A stretch of DNA of 6,163 nucleotides from Phycisphaerales bacterium (GTDB lineage: Bacteria; Planctomycetota; Phycisphaerae; Phycisphaerales; UBA1924), in contig SLFH01000298.1 of assembly GCA_007124345.1 (NCBI GenBank), positions 1 to 6,163 of the forward strand. The letters are read 5' to 3'. The position numbers and the translations under genes were made by a program. The notes under the pieces were generated by a model, which saw only the letters and a list, made by a program, of their open reading frames with translations, ran no database searches and was not told the DNA's origin. Shown here in pieces: positions 1 through 5,798 of the stretch (position 1 is the stretch's first letter; the number at the start of each line of letters is the position of its first letter).

Positions 1-26
1 AGACAGACTTATAGGGGGGTATAATC

Positions 27-968
27 ATGAGATCATTTGAGAATAAATCCACCGAAGAACATCTAAGGCCAACAGCGAGATGGCGCACCGAAACGGATGC
101 TATCCAATCTGGAAATATTAAAAAGCTCAATCCAGGAAGGGCAACTTCTTGTCATATGGTGCTTAGTGGCTTCAGTAAATACAGCGGGTCCATTGCAAGC
201 CGTTCGATCCTTCAACTTCAGCAGAGGTGCGGCAATCAGTGTGCACAGCAGGTGATTAAATTGTCGAAAAAAACAGATAACAAATCGGAGGTAGTTCCGG
301 ATGTGGAAAGCGCGATTGAGACGGCACGAGGGAGTGGCTACCCACTGGATAGCAATACTCGCAGTAAGATGGGCAGTGCATTGAATGCCGAGTTCGGCAA
401 TGTTCGGGTGCATACAGATACCAGAGCCGACTCCTTGAATCGTGCGCTTAATGCCAAAGCATTTACAACCGGTCAGGACATTTTTTTCCGTCAGGGAGAG
501 TATAATCCTGGCAGTTCCAGTGGCAAAGAATTATTGGCCCATGAACTGACCCATGTGGTTCAACAGGTCGGGAGTAAGATCCAGACTAGAGATGAGAATG
601 AAACGGCGACATCGAACTGTACAACTCATAATCTTGGATTAAGCCAATGCATGCAGGCAAAGCTATCCGTTAGTTCCCCAGGCGATATCCATGAAAAGGA
701 AGCAGATCGGATGGCACAGGCATATATTAAGCTGGAACAGCGGGGACCACTATCTGTGGAGAGCGGTCGAGGTTTGCATCGCCAGGCGGTTGATGACGAA
801 AACAAAGAAGATCAAAAGCCTTTAATGGCTCAACTCAAGGGAGCTGAGGTATTACGCCAGCCTGAGGCAGAGTCTGAAAAGGAAAAGGAAAAAGGTCTAG
901 TCCAGGGTAATTTTCAAAAAGGTGGGATCCAACGGCAGACAGCGCAGGAAGAAGAGGGAATCGAATAA
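27..968 (+). CDS. DUF4157 (eCIS-associated, HExxH) protein
   Basis: This 313-residue protein carries a clear DUF4157 domain at about residues 95-181. Visible hallmarks are GYPLDSNTRS (104-113), FGNVRVHTDT (123-132), AKAFTTGQDIFF (143-154) and AHELTHVVQQ (171-180), where H172-E173-xx-H176 is a zinc-metallopeptidase-type motif. DUF4157 is a recurrent domain of proteins encoded in eCIS loci, often fused to toxins; its peptidase activity is presumed from the motif. Residues 61-79 (ILQLQQRCGNQCAQQVIKL) match the LQ...GN motif of eCIS cargo N-termini. A KLSVSSPGDIHEKEADRMA stretch (212-230) lies after the domain, whereas in the arrangement I know best it lies before it. The tail (about 245-313) is low-complexity, rich in E, K and Q, with an IQRQ motif at 301-304, and contains no recognisable toxin domain. 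There is no signal peptide or membrane segment. The ATG follows AGGGGGG at 13-19 by 7 bases. The protein could be a cargo, a cargo-processing protease or a truncated toxin. Confidence 0.9.
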   Translation: MRSFENKSTEEHLRPTARWRTETDAIQSGNIKKLNPGRATSCHMVLSGFSKYSGSIASRSILQLQQRCGNQCAQQVIKLSKKTDNKSEVVPDVESAIETARGSGYPLDSNTRSKMGSALNAEFGNVRVHTDTRADSLNRALNAKAFTTGQDIFFRQGEYNPGSSSGKELLAHELTHVVQQVGSKIQTRDENETATSNCTTHNLGLSQCMQAKLSVSSPGDIHEKEADRMAQAYIKLEQRGPLSVESGRGLHRQAVDDENKEDQKPLMAQLKGAEVLRQPEAESEKEKEKGLVQGNFQKGGIQRQTAQEEEGIE

Positions 969-1107
969 AGCGACTTAAAAAAACTTATCGAGTAATTTAA
1001 TTCCGAAGTCTTCCAAGCGAGAGATTATAAAAAACATGTAATGATCTCTTAACGACGTCAGCTTTAACAATTGAATTTTACATAGACCTAACCTAAAGAG
1101 GGCCAAA

Positions 1108-3366
1108 ATGTCTCAACAAATTCGTCTGAGAAACCGGAAACAGACTAGAAGGATTCAAAACCTTCAACGCATTTCCGTGGCCCAAGGAGAAGCCCCACTA
1201 AACAGTATAGCGGAGGCGAATATTTTTACTCTTTCCAAGGGGGCGGGATCCATAAACAGTGATTCTTCACAGGTATTTCGTTATATATCATTGTCCAGAG
1301 GTCAACTGGATTTTGACTCTATCAAACCTTACAGCAAATTAGGGGTATTACGGCACCTGCAAAAAACTAAAGGCAATGCCACGGTAGCCCGCATTTTAAG
1401 GTCAAGAGTTAAAAGGAGAGGTTCTGAAATCATCGTTTTGCGGCGAAACGATGAAGCCGATAAGAGTAACGGTTATCCTCTATCATCTGAATTTGCAACC
1501 CGATCAGCCGCACTTGAAAAGGAGGCATTAAAGGCCGCGCAGCAGGTTTTATCGGGAGGAGCTGCGGAGCGCGAAATAAGTCCTGCGCCATCAGGTATAC
1601 AACGTGGTATCTGGTCAAGAGTTAAAGGCACAATTGGACGTGGCGTCGAGTGGATTTCTGATAACATCGTTGGTCCTATCCGAAGCATGGTGGCATCTGG
1701 ATGGGAATCTATTCAAGGTTTGGGTAGCCATATTGAAAAAGCCTATCGGCAAGCCAATCCAATGGCCCGAGACTGGTTTTCCCCACAGCACCTGCTTTTT
1801 CGAACTATTACTAATCTGAGGCGTAACCTTTATGCGGAGGCAATTGAGCGGCAGCGTCGTGCGCAGGCCAGACAACCCGGTATGGGACCAGCAGGTCCGA
1901 CAACGGGTGCGGAAGAGTCCGGTTTATTGTTGGAGCGCATTGATGAGGTAGCCCGCGAGTTTGAGGACGTTGGCGGGCGATACTTTGAAATCAATAAAGA
2001 GATCACCGAAGGCGCGTTTCTGGGCGATTTTAAGGAAAACCCGAGTATTTGGAACACGATCGGGCAGATCGCTATTGGTTTTGTCCCCTATGCCGGACAG
2101 GCGGCTGACATAAGGGATCTTATTGCTTGCGGCAGAAAGCTAAAAGGGGGTGGCTGGCGAAGCGGTTGGCAATGGTTCGATTGTGCCCTCACGGTTATTG
2201 GATTCATTCCTGGTCTTGGTGACATTGTCAAGGCTATTGGGCGCGGGGCCAAGGGTTTGATTCGCCGGGCATTGCGCGGGGTTCTCAGGCATGGTGGTCG
2301 AATCTGGCGTGGTGGTGTGCGATTGGCAAAATCCTTGTGGCGCGGAGCCCGACAGTATGGTGCCAGGTTGCTGCGTGGTGCGGTTCAGACCGGGCGAAGG
2401 CTTTTGCAGAGGGGGAGAAGATTTGGCCAAAGGCTTGTCAGCGCTGGACGACGAATCGGACAACGGGTTCGGGGATTGATAGGTCGTGTCTCTCAGGGTG
2501 TTCGAAGGCTTGCCACCTCTGCCCTAAACCGTGCAAGAAATATTTTCACTCGGGCACGGGGTCTGTTCGGAAGGATCGTCGGAGGCATTACCAGGACTGC
2601 GCGCCAGGCAGTCGATTCCGCCAAAAACCTGGTTTCGCGTGGTCAAAGCATGATTCGGCGCGCCATTGCCGGCGGCCGTCGAATATTGGGCCAGATTCGA
2701 GACCGGGCGGTTAGCCTTGGGCGACAGGCTGTTGACTTCCTGAAAAACTCCAAGCGCAGGGCAATCGACCTTGGGCGAAGGCTGTATCAAAGTGCCAGAA
2801 ACCGTGTCAGGCAGGCCATTAAAACGGCAACTCAGCGGGGCCGCCAAATTGCTTCACGGATATATAATCGGGCAAGCAGCATGGTTCGCGCAGGAATGAG
2901 GTGGGTCCGAGGTAGGGCGATTCCCTGGATTCAAATTAAACTTAGACCGCTAAAGGAAAGGCTACTTGGATTTCTACGGGATCGTTGGAATAGGCTAAGA
3001 GAAAAGGTTTATCGTGGTCTTGAAAAAGTTGGGCTGCGGAAAGTCGCGATTGGCCACTCTAAGCCATGGAACATGATGACACACACCGAGCGACGAGCAT
3101 TTCAGCATAGTTACTCACGTCACGCTCATGAATTTGGATTGCCAAACTGGTCAAATAGAAATGCGGAAAGTTTGAGACAACAATTTAATACAGCTGCCCA
3201 GAACGTTCGTTCCAATGCACAGCGTGTTTTTATGACCTATAAACCAGTCGGGGGAGTAAGCCAACCGGTCCGATACTTTGATTATGTTGATTCCGGCGGG
3301 GTTAGATATTATTACTATGAAACATTAACAGGACAATTTGTAAGTGCTGGCCGAGCTAGACCATAG
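1108..3366 (+). CDS. Modular polymorphic toxin-like eCIS cargo protein
   Basis: This 752-residue protein appears to be built in modules. Residues 1-115 are basic and include VLRHLQKTKGNATVARIL (80-97), a match to the LQ...GN motif of eCIS cargo N-termini that the upstream gene also has. Residues 165-300 are mixed helical. Residues 317-378 contain two hydrophobic stretches with IGFVPYAG and IGFIPGLGD signatures, like the hairpin that precedes the tip in many polymorphic toxins. Residues 396-604 are arginine-rich repeats of 11 residues. Residues about 641-752 form a different C-terminal domain with RHAHEFGLPNW (671-681) and a terminal segment rich in aromatics and glycine (YYYYETLTGQFVSAGRARP). 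That layout resembles small RNase (BECR-fold) toxin tips, but I cannot name a family. No HExxH is present. The ATG follows GAGGG (1098-1102) by 5 bases. The gene downstream is a candidate immunity gene. Toxin function is inferred from architecture and context. Confidence 0.88.
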   Translation: MSQQIRLRNRKQTRRIQNLQRISVAQGEAPLNSIAEANIFTLSKGAGSINSDSSQVFRYISLSRGQLDFDSIKPYSKLGVLRHLQKTKGNATVARILRSRVKRRGSEIIVLRRNDEADKSNGYPLSSEFATRSAALEKEALKAAQQVLSGGAAEREISPAPSGIQRGIWSRVKGTIGRGVEWISDNIVGPIRSMVASGWESIQGLGSHIEKAYRQANPMARDWFSPQHLLFRTITNLRRNLYAEAIERQRRAQARQPGMGPAGPTTGAEESGLLLERIDEVAREFEDVGGRYFEINKEITEGAFLGDFKENPSIWNTIGQIAIGFVPYAGQAADIRDLIACGRKLKGGGWRSGWQWFDCALTVIGFIPGLGDIVKAIGRGAKGLIRRALRGVLRHGGRIWRGGVRLAKSLWRGARQYGARLLRGAVQTGRRLLQRGRRFGQRLVSAGRRIGQRVRGLIGRVSQGVRRLATSALNRARNIFTRARGLFGRIVGGITRTARQAVDSAKNLVSRGQSMIRRAIAGGRRILGQIRDRAVSLGRQAVDFLKNSKRRAIDLGRRLYQSARNRVRQAIKTATQRGRQIASRIYNRASSMVRAGMRWVRGRAIPWIQIKLRPLKERLLGFLRDRWNRLREKVYRGLEKVGLRKVAIGHSKPWNMMTHTERRAFQHSYSRHAHEFGLPNWSNRNAESLRQQFNTAAQNVRSNAQRVFMTYKPVGGVSQPVRYFDYVDSGGVRYYYYETLTGQFVSAGRARP
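2293..2919 (+). repeat. Arginine-rich 11-residue helical repeats (protein level)
   Basis: Residues 396-604 of the toxin-like protein can be read as about nineteen consecutive 11-residue units. The clearest are GRRLLQRGRRF (429-439), GQRLVSAGRRI (440-450) and GQRVRGLIGRV (451-461), with glycines exactly 11 apart. Unit positions 4 and 11 are mostly hydrophobic and the rest mostly Arg, Gly, Gln or Ala. An 11-residue period equals three helical turns, so a long amphipathic or hendecad helix is expected. By hand count, residues 381-640 hold 61 Arg against about 8 acidic residues. Later units are degenerate. Confidence 0.75.
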
Positions 3367-3444
3367 TTTCAAGGTAAAACATAATGGAAATAAGTTGCGA
3401 GTATCCGTTGGATCTATGAACTCATTAACTCGTGGGAGAAATTT

Positions 3445-3933
3445 ATGTTGATCGATATATACGTGTTGGCTTCCGAGAGATCGAATGAGATTTTCGACCT
3501 TTTTATTAATAGTTGGATGAGAGGTTTTATTGAGGTGGCCGATGAGTACGAATTTCCTCAATATTCTGAAAAACCTCAAGCTGTTTACAGCACATACAAA
3601 AAACTTGTGAACAAACTGATGGATGCTCCACAAGAACCTCATTCTATATATTGGCGAGCACCAAATAAGGACATTGTAAAAGGTGGGATGGTATTTTTTA
3701 CATCGGACTGCGCTATGATTGTGGGAGTGTCTATTGATTCCACGGATATGAAACAGATTTCTCGATATCTAAAAAAAATAGCAGATACTGTGGGTGGTAG
3801 TGCAGGATATTGCGCATTTGAGGAGCCGCCGCCCGAGACGGTTAAGGAGTTTTTGGATGCAGTTATGCTTTCGAATTATCCGAAACTGATTGATGGTCAA
3901 ATAGTTAAGGATTGTATAAAAAAGTTATGGTAG
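3445..3933 (+). CDS. Putative immunity protein for the upstream toxin
   Basis: This 162-residue protein has no signal peptide or membrane helix, so it should be cytosolic. Visible features are an N-terminal strand (IDIYVLASERS, 3-13), an acidic and aromatic DEYEFPQYS (33-41), HSIYW (66-70), a hydrophobic strand pair MVFFTSDCAMIVGVSID (82-98), and GYCAFEEPPP (121-130) before a C-terminal helix. The pattern reminds me of small proteins found beside polymorphic toxins, but I cannot assign a named Imm family. It starts 78 bases after the toxin-like gene, in the usual immunity position, and its ATG follows GGGAG (3434-3438) by 6 bases. The stop codon overlaps the glycosyltransferase start. Base composition is A+T rich (22 G/C in the 60 bases 3481-3540), lower than the toxin repeat region. 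It would act by binding and blocking the toxin tip. Alternatively it is an unrelated accessory protein or a cargo chaperone. Confidence 0.8.
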   Translation: MLIDIYVLASERSNEIFDLFINSWMRGFIEVADEYEFPQYSEKPQAVYSTYKKLVNKLMDAPQEPHSIYWRAPNKDIVKGGMVFFTSDCAMIVGVSIDSTDMKQISRYLKKIADTVGGSAGYCAFEEPPPETVKEFLDAVMLSNYPKLIDGQIVKDCIKKLW

Positions 3934-5138
3934 ATATCAGTATTTTGGCAAGACCTTCGGCCGTTGGCTTATCTCATTTAAACCGATTGATGCTTATTGC
4001 CCGTGAACTTATGAGTCGAGGGGTTGAAGTCGTGTTTGCCTTTAAAGCAATAAATGAAGCTGTGTCATTGAATGAGTTTCGATTTCTGCCTGTTGCAGAC
4101 GTCGAGGTCGAGGATTTCAATATCAACGTCTTTAATTCCTATAAGAGGGAATTTATTGATTCAATTGTAGATGATGAACTCAAAGTTATTTCAGAAGTTA
4201 GTCCGGTTTTTGTCATGGGAGATTTCAGTTTGACAACGGCGATCTCATCTAAGATAGCTGGAATTCCATATATATCAGTCGTGAATGGCTATATGACTGA
4301 CTACTTTAACCCTGTGGATGCAATGATTTCATCCAAGCGACACCCTTTAAAGCATCGTATTGCTTCCGTACTTGGTTCTGGCATTCATTTTGTAAAAAAA
4401 CGTTCTCTATCAATGGAATTTAGAAAAGTGGCCCGTTCACGTGGCATAAATGACCTTGTTTCGCTCTATGATTTTTTAAGAGGCGATTTAACTTTGATAG
4501 CGGATTTGCCAGAATTCTGTCCATTGCAAAAACTTCCCAAAGATTTTCGGTTCATCGGGCCAGTCATTTGGGAAGGTGGGCACTCTGAGGATATAGATAG
4601 CCTAAATCAGCTTAAAAAATCTGGCCGCATTATTTATGTGACAACTGGGAATACAGGAAATGAAACACTGATTGAGTTGGCATTGAAGGCTTTTGGTGGG
4701 AAGCAGTCCTGGCAACTTGTTGTAACGAGTGGTGCCTACATTGATCCCGGGCGTTTTCCCAAAGTAGAAAATGTCGTCATGAAACAATTTATCCCAGGGT
4801 CTGAGGTTTTAAAGAGATGTGATGTGGTAATCCACTGCGGCGGAAACGGCACAACATATCAAGCAATGTCTCACGGGGTTCCAGCCGTAGTCATACCGTT
4901 CAACAGTGATCAGAAGATCAACGCCTGGCTGATTAAGAAAAATGGCGTTGGCATTCCACTGTCTCCTACCGGCTTAAGTGTTGACACCTTAAAACAAGCA
5001 GTTGCTAAAATAATACAGGATACTGCGATCAAGAAAAATGTGAAACGTTTTCAGGCATTGCTCAGCGAGGTTAACGGACCAAAAAATGCCGCTAAAGAGA
5101 TAATATCATTTCTTGAAAATCAAGAAAGCGAACATTGA
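3927..5138 (+). CDS. GT-B glycosyltransferase, UGT/MGT-like (GT1-type)
   Basis: With the ATG at 3927 this is 403 residues, close to the usual size for macrolide-type (MGT) glycosyltransferases. The N-terminal Rossmann half has GLSHLNR (14-20), where H17 sits at the position of the catalytic base of GT1 enzymes. The C-terminal half holds the nucleotide-sugar donor signature IHCGGNGTTYQAMSHGVPAV (302-321), then a DQ pair (328-329) expected to contact the sugar. YVTTGNTGN (237-245) matches the first strand and loop of the C-terminal domain. The acceptor and sugar are unknown. Candidates are a small molecule, the cargo or particle proteins, or the enzyme itself acting as an effector; it lacks the LQ...GN motif of its neighbours. 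Start choice: the ATG overlaps the preceding stop by 7 bases, which favours translational coupling. An in-frame TTG at 3912 would add five residues (MYKKV), but its purine-rich stretch (3907-3911) abuts the codon. The gene is A+T richer than the genes that follow. Confidence 0.88.
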   Translation: MVDISILARPSAVGLSHLNRLMLIARELMSRGVEVVFAFKAINEAVSLNEFRFLPVADVEVEDFNINVFNSYKREFIDSIVDDELKVISEVSPVFVMGDFSLTTAISSKIAGIPYISVVNGYMTDYFNPVDAMISSKRHPLKHRIASVLGSGIHFVKKRSLSMEFRKVARSRGINDLVSLYDFLRGDLTLIADLPEFCPLQKLPKDFRFIGPVIWEGGHSEDIDSLNQLKKSGRIIYVTTGNTGNETLIELALKAFGGKQSWQLVVTSGAYIDPGRFPKVENVVMKQFIPGSEVLKRCDVVIHCGGNGTTYQAMSHGVPAVVIPFNSDQKINAWLIKKNGVGIPLSPTGLSVDTLKQAVAKIIQDTAIKKNVKRFQALLSEVNGPKNAAKEIISFLENQESEH

Positions 5139-5189
5139 TTGGATAAAGGATGAAACACTAATGGTACCAAAAGGATTGTCAGGCAGATC

Positions 5190-5194
5190 AGGAG
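5190..5194 (+). promoter_or_regulatory. Ribosome binding site deciding the cysteine-cluster gene start
   Basis: AGGAG lies 8 bases before the ATG at 5203 and is the best Shine-Dalgarno match among the in-frame starts. The ATG at 5161 has a weaker AAAGGA 10 bases upstream (5145-5150). The TTG at 5113 lies inside the glycosyltransferase gene with no good site. Confidence 0.6.
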
Positions 5195-5202
5195 TCAACA
5201 AC

Positions 5203-5793
5203 ATGCGCCAGGAGTTTGCCAAAGGCCTGATCTATACCCACGCACGCCTGAGCGAAAATACCAAGACCACCCTTGAGGCTGCTGCTTTTTTGTATGGGTT
5301 GATTGAGCTTCTGACCGAAAAGGGCCTTTTAACCATAGAGGAACTGGACGAACGCAAACATGAAGTTTCCAAGCGGTTGGTCATAAAAAACAGGATCAAC
5401 GAGGTCGGAGTACTGCTCCAGGAACCTGAGTATGATAAATACTCATTTAAAGACGAAGCTATAATCGACTGCGAAAAACGCATACACCTGTGCAAGGCGG
5501 GCTGCTGCCGTCTGCCTTTTGCCTTATCCAAACAAGACATCCGTGAAGGAGTCCTGCACTGGGATCTGGGCCGGCCCTACATCATCTCTCAGGACAAAAA
5601 AGGTTACTGCATCCATCTCCAACGGGGGTCTTTCCGCTGTATGGTGCGGGAGTATCGCGCAGTACCCTGCCGTGCTTACGATTGCCGAAAGGATAACACT
5701 ATTTGGCTGGATTTTGAGAAAAAGATCATCAATCCTGAGATTTTGCGGGATGATTGGCCGCATTGCGTCCCGTTTCAGGATGAAAGGAGTTAG
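5203..5793 (+). CDS. YkgJ-like cysteine-cluster protein of the eCIS locus
   Basis: From the ATG at 5203 the protein has 196 residues. The first 60 or so are helical (MRQEFAKGLIYTHARLSENT onward, then LTIEELDERK). The rest carries a cysteine cluster: C90, C97, C101-C102 (CxxxCC), C136, C146, C156, C161 (PCRAYDC) and C188. The CC-R, GYC and PCRxxxC pattern matches the YkgJ (CxxCxxxxCC) family, which is predicted to bind zinc or an iron-sulfur cluster; its biochemical role is not established. The stop lies 5 bases before the DUF4255 gene, so the two are surely co-transcribed and perhaps functionally linked, for example in particle assembly or protein maturation. Alternative starts are the ATG at 5161 (210 residues) and the TTG at 5113 (226 residues, overlapping the glycosyltransferase). 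I prefer 5203 for its ribosome binding site and because the conserved-looking helix begins there. G+C is higher than in the two genes before it (35 of 60 in 5521-5580). Confidence 0.85.
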   Translation: MRQEFAKGLIYTHARLSENTKTTLEAAAFLYGLIELLTEKGLLTIEELDERKHEVSKRLVIKNRINEVGVLLQEPEYDKYSFKDEAIIDCEKRIHLCKAGCCRLPFALSKQDIREGVLHWDLGRPYIISQDKKGYCIHLQRGSFRCMVREYRAVPCRAYDCRKDNTIWLDFEKKIINPEILRDDWPHCVPFQDERS

Positions 5794-5798
5794 CTCGC

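Noticed and set aside
20..26. TATAATC just before the first gene, resembling a -10 box
   Set aside because: It lies between the ribosome binding site and the ATG, so it cannot serve as the promoter of that gene, and no -35 element can be judged.
1020..1049. Inverted repeat AGAGAT / ATCTCT between the first two genes
   Set aside because: The stem has only 6 pairs with an 18-base loop and no U-rich tail, which is too weak to call a terminator or operator.
969..1107. A frameshifted continuation of the DUF4157 protein
   Set aside because: The 139-base gap is A+T rich, has stop codons in the frames I read, and shows no DUF4157 or toxin residues, so the protein probably ends at 968.
2337..2714. 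A 125-codon open frame on the + strand inside the toxin-like gene
   Set aside because: It lies wholly within the arginine-rich repeat region, whose G/C-rich codons leave other frames open. It shows no ribosome binding site and no recognisable domain.
2140..2847. Minus-strand open frames opposite the toxin repeats
   Set aside because: They are low-complexity mirror frames of the repeat codons, with no family resemblance. All convincing genes here lie on the + strand.
3398..3432. CGAGT / ACTCG inverted repeat between the toxin-like gene and the immunity candidate
   Set aside because: Five pairs with a long loop are expected by chance, and no T-run follows.
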